Assembly: GCA_023259635.1 (NCBI GenBank)
Contig: JALRGX010000158.1
Span: forward strand, 1 to 39,338
Direction: 5' to 3'
DNA: 39,338 nucleotides
Source of the DNA: Methylotenera sp.
GTDB lineage: Bacteria; Pseudomonadota; Gammaproteobacteria; Burkholderiales; Methylophilaceae
The translations under genes and the position numbers were made by a program. The first letter of the stretch is position 1, and each line of letters begins with the position of its first letter. Positions 1 through 10,230 of this stretch are shown one piece after another. The notes under the pieces were generated by a model. The model had not been told where the DNA came from. It made no database searches and was given only the letters and a program-made list of their open reading frames with translations.

Positions 1-19
1 CACTTAAGCCTAAAATACA

Positions 20-48
20 AAACGCCCGATGCGGTGCATCGAGCGTTT
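20..48 (-). terminator. Rho-independent terminator of hppA
   Basis: A 13-nt inverted repeat (20-32 and 36-48, one mismatch) has a 3-nt loop. Read on the minus strand it is followed by a T-rich stretch (TTTTGTATTTTA). It lies about 65 nt beyond the hppA stop, so it most likely ends that transcript. Confidence 0.7.
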
Positions 49-112
49 CTTAATCAACATAAAATAGGTGAATAACTGTCAATCTATTTTAGGATGAGAC
101 AGTAGTTCAGTT

Positions 113-2140
113 TTAAATTAATGGCACTATCAGCAACGCCACAATATTGATGATTTTAATCAGCGGGTTAACGGCTGGGCCTGCGGTATCCTTGTATGGG
201 TCACCTACAGTGTCACCGGTAACAGCGGCTTTATGGGCTTCTGAGCCTTTGCCGCCGTGATTGCCGTCTTCAATGTATTTTTTGGCGTTATCCCAGGCAC
301 CGCCACCGGTACACATGGAAATAGCGACAAACAGACCGGTAACAATCGTGCCCATGAGCAGGCCGCCAAGTGCTACAGGGCCTAACAGCAGGCCGACGGC
401 AACAGGTACCGCTACTGGCAGTAGCGACGGAATCATCATTTCCTTGATTGCAGCCGTAGTCAACATGTCCACTGCCTTGCCGTACTCAGGTTTGGCAGTG
501 CCTTTCATAATGCCTTTGATCTCGCGGAACTGGCGACGGACTTCTTCCACCACTGAACCAGCAGCCCGGCCAACCGCCTCCATGGCCATTGATGCAAACA
601 GGAACGGGATCAGACCGCCGATAAACAGGCCGATAATGACCATGGGGTCACTTAGGTCAAATTTGACTGCAATGCCGGCACCCTCCAGCTTGTGGGTGTA
701 GTCAGCAAATAATACCAGTGCAGCCAAACCGGCTGAACCAATTGCATAGCCTTTGGTGACGGCTTTGGTGGTATTGCCTACCGCATCCAGCGGGTCGGTT
801 ACGTCACGTACGCTGCTTGGCAGTTCAGCCATTTCTGCAATGCCGCCTGCATTGTCAGTGATAGGGCCGTAGGCATCCAATGCAACGACAATACCAGCCA
901 TGCTCAGCATGGAGGTTGCCGCAATTGCAATGCCATATAGACCGCCTAAATGGTAAGCCGACCAGATGGCAATACACACTGAGAGCACTGGTAATGCTGT
1001 TGATTTCATTGAAACGCCGATGCCCGCAATAATGTTGGTTGCATGGCCGGTAGTGGAAGCCTGTGCAACATGGCGTACCGGTGCGTAATCAGTGCCGGTA
1101 TAGTATTCTGTGATCCATACCAGGGCTGCTGTCAGAATCAGGCCAACTGCACATGCGCCGAAAAGCTGATTGGCTGAAATTGCCAATTCACCGGCTGTTA
1201 CTCCTTCAGGAAACATTTTCATTGTGACCACATAGAATGCACCCAATGACAGCAGGCCGGCTACAGCCAAACCTTTATACAGGGCGGGCATTACGTTTTT
1301 CATGCCGGGTGATGCTTTCACAAAGAAACAGCCGATGATGGAGGCAACGATAGATACCGCGCCAAGCAGTAACGGATAGAGTATACCGTTGGCACCTGCT
1401 GTGGTAATGAGCAATCCCCCTAACACCATGGTTGCAATCAAAGTCACTGCATAAGTTTCAAATAAGTCTGCTGCCATACCTGCACAGTCGCCTACGTTGT
1501 CGCCTACGTTATCTGCAATCACAGCCGGGTTGCGCGGATCATCTTCCGGGATGCCCGCTTCTACTTTACCGACCAGGTCAGCACCTACGTCGGCGCCCTT
1601 GGTGAAGATGCCGCCACCTAAACGGGCGAAGATGGAAATAAGAGAAGAGCCGAATGCCAGGCCAATGAGCGGATTTAAATCAGGCGCAGCTTCGCCGCCT
1701 AAAAATGCATAAAAGCCGGCAACACCGAGCAGACCAAGACCAACCACCAGCATACCTGTGATGGCGCCGCCTTTAAATGCTACATCCAGTGCTGGCCCTA
1801 TGCCTTTAGTTGCGGCCTGGGCAGTGCGCACATTGGCTTTAACGGATACATTCATACCGATAAAACCGCATGCGCCTGAAAGTACTGCGCCGATTACAAA
1901 GCCAATAGCTGTGGTTTTGTTAATAAAGACGGCAATCAGGATTGCCAGGATAATACCGACGATAGTGATGGTTTTATATTGGCGGGCGAGGTAGGCGGCG
2001 GCGCCTTGCTGAATTGCACTGGCGATCTCCTGCATGCGTGCATTACCTGCAGGCAAGCCTGAAATCCATTTGCTCATTACTGCTCCATACAGCACCGCCA
2101 GGATTGCGGCGCCGATGGCAACCATTAGTTCGACTGACAT
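113..2140 (-). CDS. hppA: Proton-translocating membrane pyrophosphatase (H+-PPase)
   Basis: This 675-residue, very hydrophobic protein hydrolyses cytoplasmic pyrophosphate and uses the energy to pump protons across the inner membrane. The family signature is clear: the substrate-binding segment [11 protein letters not shown], followed by [19 protein letters not shown] with its Mg-PPi binding aspartates, and a second acidic motif near the C-terminus ([18 protein letters not shown]). The segment GNTTKA carries Lys at about residue 459. In this family Lys at that place marks the K+-independent proton-pumping subclass, and Ala the K+-dependent one. The start is supported by a strong AGGGAGAAG ribosome binding site about 2-10 nt upstream. 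The gene seems to be a single transcription unit, with a terminator at 20-48. Such an enzyme would recover energy from PPi made during biosynthesis. The subclass call rests on that one residue. Confidence 0.97.
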   Translation of the reverse strand: MSVELMVAIGAAILAVLYGAVMSKWISGLPAGNARMQEIASAIQQGAAAYLARQYKTITIVGIILAILIAVFINKTTAIGFVIGAVLSGACGFIGMNVSVKANVRTAQAATKGIGPALDVAFKGGAITGMLVVGLGLLGVAGFYAFLGGEAAPDLNPLIGLAFGSSLISIFARLGGGIFTKGADVGADLVGKVEAGIPEDDPRNPAVIADNVGDNVGDCAGMAADLFETYAVTLIATMVLGGLLITTAGANGILYPLLLGAVSIVASIIGCFFVKASPGMKNVMPALYKGLAVAGLLSLGAFYVVTMKMFPEGVTAGELAISANQLFGACAVGLILTAALVWITEYYTGTDYAPVRHVAQASTTGHATNIIAGIGVSMKSTALPVLSVCIAIWSAYHLGGLYGIAIAATSMLSMAGIVVALDAYGPITDNAGGIAEMAELPSSVRDVTDPLDAVGNTTKAVTKGYAIGSAGLAALVLFADYTHKLEGAGIAVKFDLSDPMVIIGLFIGGLIPFLFASMAMEAVGRAAGSVVEEVRRQFREIKGIMKGTAKPEYGKAVDMLTTAAIKEMMIPSLLPVAVPVAVGLLLGPVALGGLLMGTIVTGLFVAISMCTGGGAWDNAKKYIEDGNHGGKGSEAHKAAVTGDTVGDPYKDTAGPAVNPLIKIINIVALLIVPLI

Positions 2141-2429
2141 GACTTCTCCCTATCTAAATTTTTATCAATTACGTTATTCAGAAACTTTGTGTAAAACGTG
2201 AAAATAAAACTAGCGTGTGAAACCAGGTACTAAACAAAACATTTGTTGCTGCTAAAACAGAATCCAATAAAGCTGAATCAGGCTTGTTTGATGCGGTAAA
2301 ACGATGAGGCGGTTGATCGCTCCTTTGGTTTTTTGTTGTTAATAGATTGTAACGATAGGCCATTATTGCATTATTAAACTGCACTCACAATAGATAACCC
2401 AGTTGTGTTGAATGCAGATGGACATTGTT
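2141..2429. other. Intergenic region between dciA and hppA
   Basis: This 289-nt gap separates two minus-strand genes and must hold the hppA promoter. I see a possible TTTACA -35 box on the minus strand near 2189-2194 but no convincing -10 box with it. A 68-codon open frame here lacks family features and I do not call it a gene. Nothing else is recognisable. Confidence 0.4.
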
Positions 2430-2846
2430 TTAGCTGCCATCTTTGTAAAGCTTGTCCAACGCATCGCCCAGTGGGGTGCCAGTTAACTTTGTGCTCAGTT
2501 CTTTTAAGCTTTTAGCGGCTGCCGGCGAGAGTTTTCGCGGCGTTTTATGTCTGGGTTGCGGGCTAGATTTTACTTGCACTTTTACACGAATTGCAGTAAC
2601 TTCACAGACTTGCTTTTGCAGCTGAATCAATAGACTAGGCAGCAAAAGCTTAATTTTTGCCGCAACGACACTGTTGTCAGCATATACACTTAGTTGTTTG
2701 TTTTTAATGCTACCTGCATGGCTGAATTTAGCGAGGTTATCCGGAGCGATTGTCTCCCAGATTTTTTGTGCGGCCTGAGTTTCTTGCGTACGCGTATACA
2801 GCGCGTTTAGCTCAGGGTTTTTAAGCAAGGTATTGAATCGTTGCAT
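2430..2846 (-). CDS. dciA: DciA-type replicative helicase loader (DUF721)
   Basis: This 138-residue protein has the DUF721 fold over about residues 10-100: an N-terminal helical part containing a conserved Trp (KIWETIAP), then a strand-rich KH-like part (KNKQLSVYADNSVVAAKIKLLLPSLL). A basic, Pro/Lys-rich C-terminal tail follows. DUF721 proteins (DciA) interact with and help load the DnaB replicative helicase in bacteria that lack DnaC. The position immediately divergent from an M23 peptidase gene and close to secA is the classical setting of dciA in beta- and gammaproteobacteria. Only 37 nt separate its start from the start I prefer for the peptidase gene, so at least one promoter must overlap coding sequence. 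There is no good ribosome binding site. Confidence 0.85.
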   Translation of the reverse strand: MQRFNTLLKNPELNALYTRTQETQAAQKIWETIAPDNLAKFSHAGSIKNKQLSVYADNSVVAAKIKLLLPSLLIQLQKQVCEVTAIRVKVQVKSSPQPRHKTPRKLSPAAAKSLKELSTKLTGTPLGDALDKLYKDGS

Positions 2847-2883
2847 GGTTGTTTATATCACGCCGGTAATGATCAGGGATAGT

Positions 2884-3834
2884 ATGAATATCATTTTAGT
2901 CTCAAATAATATGGCGAAAGCGAGAACGCTTTCTATGCTGCAAGTGAGTATGATTTTTGCAGTGCTGGTGTTTCTTTCGGTTTTGATCGCAATGTTGTTT
3001 ATTGTGCCACAGCCGCAAGATGCGCAACAGGGTTCAAAATCATTAATACCCGGTCACCTGCGGTTTTCTTTTAATAATCCCCAAAAACATCTTGATGCCT
3101 ATGCGCTACAGTTAGGTGAATTACAGGCGCGTTTGATGCGCCTGGATGCGCAAAGTGAGCGGCTGGGAAAGTTGGCAGGAGAGAAACTCCCTGAGAGTGA
3201 AAATCCTGTAGATGCAAAAAAAGCACTCCAGGTTTTGCCCAAGCCAGAATTGGCTAGCCCGGTTTCCAGCTTGACTGGTGGAGTTTACCAGGGTGGCCCG
3301 TTAGTTCGGAGTGCACCATTTTCTGAGGCAGAGCTGCAGGCCGAAATTGCCAAGTTAATGGAAAAGGTTGAATTCAGTACGGAACGTTTAAGTAGTATTG
3401 AAGCCAAACTGTTGCAGCAAAGCGTGTTGAAAGATACCTTGCCGAATAGTAGTCCTGTAGTGGCTGCGTATAATTCTTCCAGTTATGGCTGGCGTATCGA
3501 TCCTTTTAAAGGGGTTAGAGCGTTCCATGAAGGCCTGGATTTCATGGCGGCAGAAGGTGCGCCTATCTATGCTGCGGCAGGTGGTATTGTGACGACTGCC
3601 AGACAGTCGCCTGATTATGGTAAAATTGTAATGATCGATCACGGGTCAGGTCTGGAAACCCGTTACGCGCATGCTTCGAAGCTTTTGGTGAGAGCGGGGG
3701 ATCGTGTAGAAAAAGGCCAGAAAATTGCTGAAGTAGGTAGCACCGGGCGATCAACAGGGCCGCATCTGCATTATGAAATCAGATTGGCAGGTAACCCGCT
3801 GGATCCAAGAAAATATCTTAAAGCAAGTAATTAA
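2884..3834 (+). CDS. Membrane-anchored M23 family metallopeptidase
   Basis: This is a murein-hydrolase type protein of about 316 residues. One N-terminal transmembrane helix (about residues 20-43) is followed by a coiled-coil-prone periplasmic linker (about 75-185) and a C-terminal LytM/M23 domain. The zinc ligands are visible as HEGLD (His215, Asp219) and HLH (His294, His296). I choose the ATG at 2884 (MNIILVSNNMAKARTL) rather than the in-frame ATG at 2833. The former resembles the usual N-terminus of betaproteobacterial relatives and has GGGAT just upstream, while the longer form would start inside dciA. All catalytic residues are present, so it may cut peptidoglycan cross-links directly, although some relatives are inactive regulators. 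It lies 170 nt upstream of secA on the same strand. Confidence 0.9.
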   Translation: MNIILVSNNMAKARTLSMLQVSMIFAVLVFLSVLIAMLFIVPQPQDAQQGSKSLIPGHLRFSFNNPQKHLDAYALQLGELQARLMRLDAQSERLGKLAGEKLPESENPVDAKKALQVLPKPELASPVSSLTGGVYQGGPLVRSAPFSEAELQAEIAKLMEKVEFSTERLSSIEAKLLQQSVLKDTLPNSSPVVAAYNSSSYGWRIDPFKGVRAFHEGLDFMAAEGAPIYAAAGGIVTTARQSPDYGKIVMIDHGSGLETRYAHASKLLVRAGDRVEKGQKIAEVGSTGRSTGPHLHYEIRLAGNPLDPRKYLKASN

Positions 3835-4004
3835 CTGTATTAGCAATTAAAGTAGCTTATGGGTAAAGTAACCAAGAAAATAGAAGTAGTACGCATTAAA
3901 TTTAGCAGGTTTAATTAATTCTTCAGTATCCCAAGATTACAATTCCATATTCATTCACACACTAACCATTAAGCTTCATCCTCTAACGGAAAGTCACTTA
4001 TTTC

Positions 4005-6734
4005 ATGATCTCCACGTTGTTCAAAAAATTATTCGGTAGCCGCAATGAAAGGCTTGTTAAACAATATGCGCAGAAAGTTCAGCAGATCAATGCGCTAGAG
4101 CCGGCAATGCAAGCGCTGAGTGATGACGCACTTAGGGCAAAGACGGAAGAATTCAAACAGCGTTATGCCAAAGGCGAAAGCCTGGACAAACTCTTGCCGG
4201 AAGCATTTGCCGTAGTGCGTGAAGGCAGCCGCCGTGCTTTAGGCATGCGTCATTTTGATGTGCAGCTGATTGGCGGTATGGTGCTTAATGCAGGGAAAAT
4301 CGCGGAGATGCGTACCGGTGAAGGTAAAACCTTGGTGGCTACCTTGCCGGCTTACCTGAATGCCTTGAGTGGCAAAGGTGTACACGTTATTACCGTGAAT
4401 GACTACCTGGCCAGGCGCGATGCGGAGTGGATGGGCAAGCTTTATAACTTTTTAGGTTTATCAATTGGCATTAACTTGTCGCAAATGACAAATGAAGCCA
4501 AACGTATGGCTTATGCCGCTGATATTACCTACGGTACCAATAATGAATACGGCTTTGATTACCTGCGCGATAACATGGTCTATAGCGCAGAGGAGCGCGT
4601 ACAGCGTGGTTTGAATTATGCGCTGATTGATGAGGTTGATTCGATTCTGATTGATGAGGCGCGCACACCACTGATTATTTCAGGCCAGGCGGATGATAGC
4701 GTTGAGCTATATACCAAGATTGATGCCGTAGCCGCAAAGCTGATGGCGCAAACTGAAGAAGAGGGTGCCGGTGATTTCTGGGTAGACGAAAAAGCACAGA
4801 ATGTAGTGATGTCTGAACAGGGCCATGAGCATGCTGAGGCTTTGCTGGCAGAAGCCGGATTGCTGGCGGAAGGCTCAAGTCTGTATGAAGCTTCCAATAT
4901 CACCTTGGTGCATCATTTATATGCGTCGTTGCGGGCACGTAATCTTTATCATCGTGACCAACATTATGTAGTGCGTGACGGCGAAATTGTGATTGTGGAT
5001 GAATTTACCGGCCGTATGATGGCTGGCCGCCGTTGGTCAGATGGTTTACATCAGGCGGTTGAGGCTAAAGAAGGTGTAGAAATCCAGAAAGAGAACCAGA
5101 CGCTGGCATCAATTACTTTCCAGAACTACTTCCGTATGTATGCGAAACTGTCCGGTATGACCGGTACGGCAGATACTGAAGCGTATGAATTTAACCAGAT
5201 TTATGGTCTGGAAACGGTTGTGATTCCAACGCACCGCCCAATGCAGCGTAAAGATGCAATGGATAAAGTGTACAGAACCGCGCGTGAAAAATACGAGGCT
5301 GTTATTTTAGATATTAAAGACTGCCAAAGCCGCGGCCAGCCAGTGCTGGTGGGTACAACCTCAATTGAGAATTCCGAGCTGATTTCCAGGTTGCTGACAG
5401 AGGCAAAACTGGAACATCAGGTATTGAACGCGAAACAGCATGAGCGTGAAGCGCATATTATTGAGCAAGCTGGCCGTCCAGGCGTGATTACGATTGCAAC
5501 CAATATGGCAGGCCGTGGAACGGATATTGTGCTTGGTGGCAATCCTGAGTCTGATATCGCTGCGGTTGAAGCGGACACTAACTTAGCCGATGCGCAAAAA
5601 ACCGAGCGTGTGGCACAAATCAAGGCGGAATGGCAAAAACGCCATGATGGTGTATTGGCAGCCGGTGGTTTGCATATTGTGGGCACTGAGCGCCACGAGT
5701 CGCGCCGTGTGGATAATCAGTTGCGTGGTCGTTCCGGCCGTCAGGGTGACGCTGGCTCCAGCCGATTCTACCTGTCACTTGAGGACCAGTTGTTGCGTAT
5801 TTTTGCATCTGACCGAGTATCAGCTATTATGGGTAAGCTGAATATGCCGGATGGTGAGGCGATTGAGCATCCATGGGTAACGCGTGCGATTGAAAATGCA
5901 CAGCGCAAGGTTGAAGGCCGTAACTTTGATATCCGTAAACAATTGCTTGAGTATGATGATGTTGCGAATGACCAGCGTAAGGTTATTTACGAGCAGCGTA
6001 ACGAATTGCTGGAAGCAACGGATGTAGGTGAGACGATTGCTGCAATGCGTGAAGATGTATTAAGAAGCATGATTGCAACACATATCCCGCCTGATAGCGT
6101 TGAGGAATTGTGGGACGTGCCGTCACTTGAGCGCGAATTAAAAGCTGAAACTGGCCTGGATATTCCTCTGCAAAAAATGCTGGAAGGAAATCCTGATATC
6201 CACGAAGAAACACTGCGCGATCATATCATTACAGAAGCTAACAAAGCTTATGCCGAGAAAGAAGCGCTGGCTAGTGCTGATATCCTGCGGCAGTTCGAAC
6301 GTTCAGTCATGTTGCAGAGCCTGGATAACCACTGGCGTGAGCATCTGGCTGCATTGGATCATTTGCGCCAGGGCATTCATTTACGCTCCTATGCACAGAA
6401 AAATCCTAAACAGGAATATAAACGTGAGGCGTTTGAACTGTTTGAAGGTTTGCTGAATACCATTAAAACTGAAGTGACAAAAGTCACAATGCTGGTACAG
6501 GTGAAAACAGAAGCAGATGTTGAGGCGGTAGAAAAACCGGTAGAAGTTGAAAACGTACAATATCAGCATGCCGATTACGATGAGGCGTTAGGTTTAGGTT
6601 CTGCTGACGAGGGTGCAGACGCGACTTTATCTGCACAGCCTATGGTGCGTGAGGGGGTGAAAGTAGGCCGTAATGACCCATGCCCATGCGGTTCTGGCAA
6701 AAAGTACAAGCAATGCCATGGTGTATTGAGTTAA
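4005..6734 (+). CDS. secA: Preprotein translocase ATPase SecA
   Basis: This full-length 909-residue SecA motor drives preproteins through SecYEG at the inner membrane. Visible motifs are Walker A (MRTGEGKT, Lys108), the DEAD-like Walker B and following segment ([17 protein letters not shown]), the preprotein-binding domain, the second nucleotide-binding lobe ([14 protein letters not shown] and [11 protein letters not shown]), and the C-terminal zinc/SecB-binding tail ([16 protein letters not shown]). The zinc tail suggests SecB-dependent delivery. No SecM-like arrest peptide gene lies upstream; the preceding gene is the M23 peptidase. secD, secF and yajC, which assist the same translocon, lie at 32413-35660. 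The Shine-Dalgarno (GGAAAG) is rather far from the ATG, but the N-terminal sequence ([17 protein letters not shown]) fits the family start. Confidence 0.99.
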   Translation: MISTLFKKLFGSRNERLVKQYAQKVQQINALEPAMQALSDDALRAKTEEFKQRYAKGESLDKLLPEAFAVVREGSRRALGMRHFDVQLIGGMVLNAGKIAEMRTGEGKTLVATLPAYLNALSGKGVHVITVNDYLARRDAEWMGKLYNFLGLSIGINLSQMTNEAKRMAYAADITYGTNNEYGFDYLRDNMVYSAEERVQRGLNYALIDEVDSILIDEARTPLIISGQADDSVELYTKIDAVAAKLMAQTEEEGAGDFWVDEKAQNVVMSEQGHEHAEALLAEAGLLAEGSSLYEASNITLVHHLYASLRARNLYHRDQHYVVRDGEIVIVDEFTGRMMAGRRWSDGLHQAVEAKEGVEIQKENQTLASITFQNYFRMYAKLSGMTGTADTEAYEFNQIYGLETVVIPTHRPMQRKDAMDKVYRTAREKYEAVILDIKDCQSRGQPVLVGTTSIENSELISRLLTEAKLEHQVLNAKQHEREAHIIEQAGRPGVITIATNMAGRGTDIVLGGNPESDIAAVEADTNLADAQKTERVAQIKAEWQKRHDGVLAAGGLHIVGTERHESRRVDNQLRGRSGRQGDAGSSRFYLSLEDQLLRIFASDRVSAIMGKLNMPDGEAIEHPWVTRAIENAQRKVEGRNFDIRKQLLEYDDVANDQRKVIYEQRNELLEATDVGETIAAMREDVLRSMIATHIPPDSVEELWDVPSLERELKAETGLDIPLQKMLEGNPDIHEETLRDHIITEANKAYAEKEALASADILRQFERSVMLQSLDNHWREHLAALDHLRQGIHLRSYAQKNPKQEYKREAFELFEGLLNTIKTEVTKVTMLVQVKTEADVEAVEKPVEVENVQYQHADYDEALGLGSADEGADATLSAQPMVREGVKVGRNDPCPCGSGKKYKQCHGVLS

Positions 6735-6771
6735 TGGAAAATAGTTTTTTGATAAAAGCGGTTCTTAAAAT

Positions 6772-6969
6772 ATGACTGAAATTGTTCAAGAAGAAGTGCA
6801 ATCACCCTGTATCGGTGTTTGTAGTATTGATGAAGCCTCTGGTTACTGCCAGGGATGCTATCGCACCATTGAAGAAATCAAAGGTTGGTGGAATATGAGC
6901 CAGCCGCAGCAGGAAAAACTGGTTGCCGAGTTGGAACAACGCCAGCAGCAGGCAGTCAGCTTTGACTAG
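6772..6969 (+). CDS. DUF1289 small cysteine-cluster protein
   Basis: This 65-residue protein has the DUF1289 cysteine pattern: SPCIGVCSIDEASGYCQGC (C-x3-C-x8-C-x2-C), then the conserved GWW..S segment. The four cysteines suggest bound metal, but the family has no firmly established function. It starts 37 nt after secA on the same strand and could be co-transcribed with it. It converges with the next gene: only 4 nt separate the two stop codons. Confidence 0.85.
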   Translation: MTEIVQEEVQSPCIGVCSIDEASGYCQGCYRTIEEIKGWWNMSQPQQEKLVAELEQRQQQAVSFD

Positions 6970-6973
6970 CGGT

Positions 6974-8503
6974 TTATAAGCTGTTGCGCTGCAACAGCTT
7001 ATTCAAGGCATCTGGTGCGCAGGTGTCTATTTGAATGACTTTTTTCTGCTCTGTAGCCGATAAGGCCTGCGCCGTTTTTAGTTGGTGCTCCAGCACGGCT
7101 AATGTCGCTTCGGATGCATCATTGCCGGACTGCTGACGTGTAATGATGCGTCGTTTTAACTCTTGCTCAGGCGCATAAAAGTCCAATATTACAAATTCCA
7201 TCTGTTTGGCTAAGGCCAGTTCTGCAAATAAATCCCGCTGTTCTGATTGCAAGAAGGCGGCGTCTATCACTACGGAAAAGCCGGCATTTAGAATTGAGGA
7301 TGCGAGCTCAACTAGCCTGTGGTAAACCAGCGCGATATTTTTCGGCGTATAGAGCCCTTGATTGACTGCATTACCTACATCTTTTTGTGATTCATCGATA
7401 AGGCGTTTGCGCTCGATATCGGTGCGTAGGTGAATCATTCCCAGCTTCTCTGCCATCTGCATAGTGTAGGTTGACTTGCCGGAACCGGAGTAGCCGTGAG
7501 TAATGAATAGTTTTGGCGGTGTTGGTTTGCTGTAACCCTCGGCCATATTCGCGTAACTTTCAGCTTCTTGCAGATATCGCGCTTCTTTAAACTGTTGCCA
7601 ATGAAACAGGGCTACTTTACAACGTACCAAAGCGCGGTAAACCAGATAATAAGGCAGTAAGGTCAGGCCTTCATAATCACCGCTAAGTCTCAAGTAATGA
7701 TTAAGAAAACGGTAGGCCATGGGTTTTAGGCCTCGCTGCTGTAAATCCATGACTACGAATGCGATTTCGTTAATCACGTCTAACCAGTGCAATTCCGTAT
7801 TAAATTCAATACCATCAAACGGGGTGACTCTGTTATTGATCAGTGCAATATTGCCCAGATGTAAATCGCCATGGCACATACGAATGAAGCCGTTTTGTTT
7901 GCGCTGCGCCATTAATCGGGTATTGTTTGATAATTGCAGTTCGCCCCATTGCTCTAATTGAAGTATCTGTCGGCAAAATCTATCATTTGTGATTAAGGGT
8001 TTAATGTCGGTAAAGTTGCCCCTGAACCAATAATGCGTTTGTTCCGGGCTGCCAAACTTGCTGTCGGACACATCGGTTGCTGCATGTAGGTGGAAATCGG
8101 CAATCAGCACTGCTAATTGATCAATAATGGTGGCACTAAGCTCGCCACGGTCAGCAATGTGGCTTAATAGCAGGTTTCCGTCAAATTGCTTCATTTTCAC
8201 CGCGTATTCAATAGCTTCACCGTTACCGTTAATATGCGGGTCCTGTAACGACCCGGTAACCGGTACAACATCAAGATAAAGATCGGGGGCGAAGCGGCTA
8301 TTAAAACGTAATTCTTCCAGGCAGTAGAAATGCCTTTTTTCGAGCGTGGAAAAATCAAGGAAACTGAACCGGACATTCTTTTTAATCTTATAGGCATATT
8401 GCCCGGTCAACAGAATCCAGGAGATGTGGGTTTCAATCAGTTCAATTTTATCTACAGGATGCGGATAGGCTGCAGGGTTTTGTAGTGCCTGAATTAAACT
8501 CAC
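6974..8503 (-). CDS. Fused aminoglycoside-phosphotransferase-like kinase / P-loop ATPase
   Basis: This 509-residue two-domain protein has an N-terminal half (about 1-315) with an APH/choline-kinase fold. Its catalytic loop is CHGDLHLGNIAL and its metal-binding motif is FDGIEF. The C-terminal half (about 330-500) is a zeta-toxin/AAA-like P-loop kinase with Walker A GYSGSGKST. This architecture is widespread in proteobacteria, usually annotated as bifunctional aminoglycoside phosphotransferase/ATP-binding protein. Its substrate is unknown and antibiotic resistance should not be assumed. The start is GTG at 8503, with AAGG about 9 nt upstream. It begins only 28 nt after hvfC on the same strand, so it may be the last gene of the RiPP operon, though a functional link is unproven. 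Confidence 0.85.
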   Translation of the reverse strand: MSLIQALQNPAAYPHPVDKIELIETHISWILLTGQYAYKIKKNVRFSFLDFSTLEKRHFYCLEELRFNSRFAPDLYLDVVPVTGSLQDPHINGNGEAIEYAVKMKQFDGNLLLSHIADRGELSATIIDQLAVLIADFHLHAATDVSDSKFGSPEQTHYWFRGNFTDIKPLITNDRFCRQILQLEQWGELQLSNNTRLMAQRKQNGFIRMCHGDLHLGNIALINNRVTPFDGIEFNTELHWLDVINEIAFVVMDLQQRGLKPMAYRFLNHYLRLSGDYEGLTLLPYYLVYRALVRCKVALFHWQQFKEARYLQEAESYANMAEGYSKPTPPKLFITHGYSGSGKSTYTMQMAEKLGMIHLRTDIERKRLIDESQKDVGNAVNQGLYTPKNIALVYHRLVELASSILNAGFSVVIDAAFLQSEQRDLFAELALAKQMEFVILDFYAPEQELKRRIITRQQSGNDASEATLAVLEHQLKTAQALSATEQKKVIQIDTCAPDALNKLLQRNSL

Positions 8504-8531
8504 AGTAACAGCCTTTATATATTGATTATTT

Positions 8532-9290
8532 TTAAAGCGTGCCGATAATAACGCGTTTGTCCCTCAGGTCTCCCAGTATGGATAGCCCGAATTCAATAAT
8601 ACTCTCAGGTTGAGGATGTTGTAACTCTTTTGCAACTAGAGTGAGTGCTTGCTTACCGGTAATGGTTTTGTTTTGCAGAAGCGAGATCAGTCTATAGGTG
8701 ATAGCGTTCAACTCGATAAATTTTACATTGTCCCCAGTATCGCGGTAGACCAGAAGCTGGGTGCCCTCCGGTTTTTTCGGTTTGTTACGAGGAGAAATTT
8801 TATGCACCGCATAGTCGTAATTGAGCAGCTGCATCGTCGGTGAGAAAACCGGTTTGCTTTTGCTCAAATCACCATCCGGCTGTATATTTTTCAGATCGGC
8901 GGTTCCAGGGATAGAGGCTACCAATAATTCTATCCACTCGTAGTGACAAAGGCTGGTGAAGTAAGGAGGCAGCAGTTCTTGTAATGTGGGACTGGCCGTG
9001 TCCAAAAACTGTAAAAACTGTTCCGGAATTTTACGGAACAAAGGGTTGTTAGCAGAATAGTCCCGCATAAAGGCCTGATTTAATTTCAGCCATTTACGCT
9101 TGCCCAGCAGTTTGCGTGCAACCGGGAAGCAAGCGGAAACGGATTCAAATAAATTGTTAAATACAATTTCTTCATATACGGCCATGCGCTCATGTGGAAC
9201 GCCTTTCATTACCGGGTTGTTCTGCGGGTCACGCAGGCGGGCGGTAAAGGCCAGTTGATAACGTTGGAAGCTTGGCAGCTCTGTAGTCAT
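8532..9290 (-). CDS. hvfC: HvfC-family RiPP maturation partner (DUF2063)
   Basis: This 252-residue protein has an N-terminal DUF2063 domain (about residues 5-100), marked by the RxxVYxExVFNNLxExxxxxFPVARxLLG pattern (seen here as MAVYEEIVFNNLFES and CFPVARKLLG). The C-terminal part resembles the RRE-like portion of HvfC/BufC proteins. In characterised MNIO systems this protein forms a complex with the DUF692 enzyme and helps bind the precursor peptide. It follows hvfB by 8 nt, which fits translational coupling and a stoichiometric complex. The family assignment is strong because of the hvfA-hvfB-hvfC order; the biochemical role is taken from the family. Confidence 0.9.
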   Translation of the reverse strand: MTTELPSFQRYQLAFTARLRDPQNNPVMKGVPHERMAVYEEIVFNNLFESVSACFPVARKLLGKRKWLKLNQAFMRDYSANNPLFRKIPEQFLQFLDTASPTLQELLPPYFTSLCHYEWIELLVASIPGTADLKNIQPDGDLSKSKPVFSPTMQLLNYDYAVHKISPRNKPKKPEGTQLLVYRDTGDNVKFIELNAITYRLISLLQNKTITGKQALTLVAKELQHPQPESIIEFGLSILGDLRDKRVIIGTL

Positions 9291-9298
9291 GGCCTTGA

Positions 9299-10198
9299 TT
9301 ATCCTGAAGCCTTAGACGCTGATTCAGGCCTTGATGCGAAGTTGGACATGGCCTTGTTCTGGCAGGCAGCAATCCTATTGATCTCATGCATTAATACCGG
9401 GAGTGGCGGTATGTTATTGTCCCGCTCCAATAATGTGGGGAATGTGCCGAATAAGCGGTAGGCATCTTCAAGCAATGCCCACACTGGGTCAATGACATCT
9501 TCACCATGTGTATCCACCAATAAACTGGGTGTTTGCTGGTAATGACCAGCCATATGGCTGTAAATAATGCGGTCACCAGGAATGCTGCGCAGGAATTCAT
9601 GCGGGTCAAAGCCGAAATTGACACTGTTGACGTAAATATTATTGATGTCCAGATGCAGCAGGCAATCAGCCTCGCTGATGACTGCATTAATGAAATCCAA
9701 TTCACTCATTTCCGAGATTGGCGCTGCAACATAGAATGAAGCATTTTCAACGCCGATACGCTGGCCAAGAATATCCTGTGTCTGGCGTATGCGCTGGGCT
9801 ACGTAATGTACGGCTTCCTCGGTAAACGGTATTGGCAGCAGGTCGTAGAGATAGCCGTGCTTGCCTTTGAAGCCATCAGTGCAATAACTGAGATGCTCGG
9901 TATAAACCGGTATCTGGTATTGGTGCAGGAATGTTTTAACCTGCTGCAGGAAAGGCACATTGAGTGGGCTGGGACCTCCCAGCGACAGGCACAAGCCATG
10001 GCAGACGATAGGATAGCGCTCAACAAACCAGTCAAGCTGCTTCACGGATTTTCCGCCGGCATTGATCCAGTTTTCAGGGGCGATTTCTACGAAGCTGATA
10101 TTGGCTAATTGCTCTTGTCCGTAAAGTGATTGAATCTGGGGTATCAGCTCTCGCTTTAGCCCCAGACCGGTACCTTGTATCTGGCTGGTGATTGCCAT
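9299..10198 (-). CDS. hvfB: HvfB-family multinuclear iron oxidase (MNIO, DUF692)
   Basis: This 299-residue DUF692 TIM-barrel protein has the ligand-bearing segments expected for a multi-iron centre: EIAPENWI, CHGLCLSLGG, YTEHLSYC, GVENASFY, LLHLDINNIYVN, SHMAGHY and VDTHGEDV. MNIO enzymes oxidatively modify cysteines in ribosomally made peptides. For the Haemophilus HvfB-HvfC pair the products are oxazolone/thioamide groups that bind copper, so the same is the leading guess here. It lies 32 nt downstream of the cysteine-repeat precursor hvfA and 8 nt upstream of hvfC. All motif regions look intact. Confidence 0.93.
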   Translation of the reverse strand: MAITSQIQGTGLGLKRELIPQIQSLYGQEQLANISFVEIAPENWINAGGKSVKQLDWFVERYPIVCHGLCLSLGGPSPLNVPFLQQVKTFLHQYQIPVYTEHLSYCTDGFKGKHGYLYDLLPIPFTEEAVHYVAQRIRQTQDILGQRIGVENASFYVAAPISEMSELDFINAVISEADCLLHLDINNIYVNSVNFGFDPHEFLRSIPGDRIIYSHMAGHYQQTPSLLVDTHGEDVIDPVWALLEDAYRLFGTFPTLLERDNNIPPLPVLMHEINRIAACQNKAMSNFASRPESASKASG

Positions 10199-10230
10199 AA
10201 GTGATTTTCCGGAATAACAAAGTGTATTCG

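Noticed and set aside
2305-2338. Terminator-like GC stem with T run on the plus strand
   Set aside because: The stem has mismatches, and no plus-strand gene lies upstream that it could terminate.
2178-2384. 68-codon minus-strand frame between dciA and hppA
   Set aside because: No recognisable domain, no ribosome binding site, composition unlike the neighbours, and it occupies the expected hppA promoter region.
6974-8503. Antibiotic resistance gene (aminoglycoside phosphotransferase)
   Set aside because: Only the general kinase fold is shared; the fused P-loop domain and broad occurrence of this architecture argue against a resistance role.
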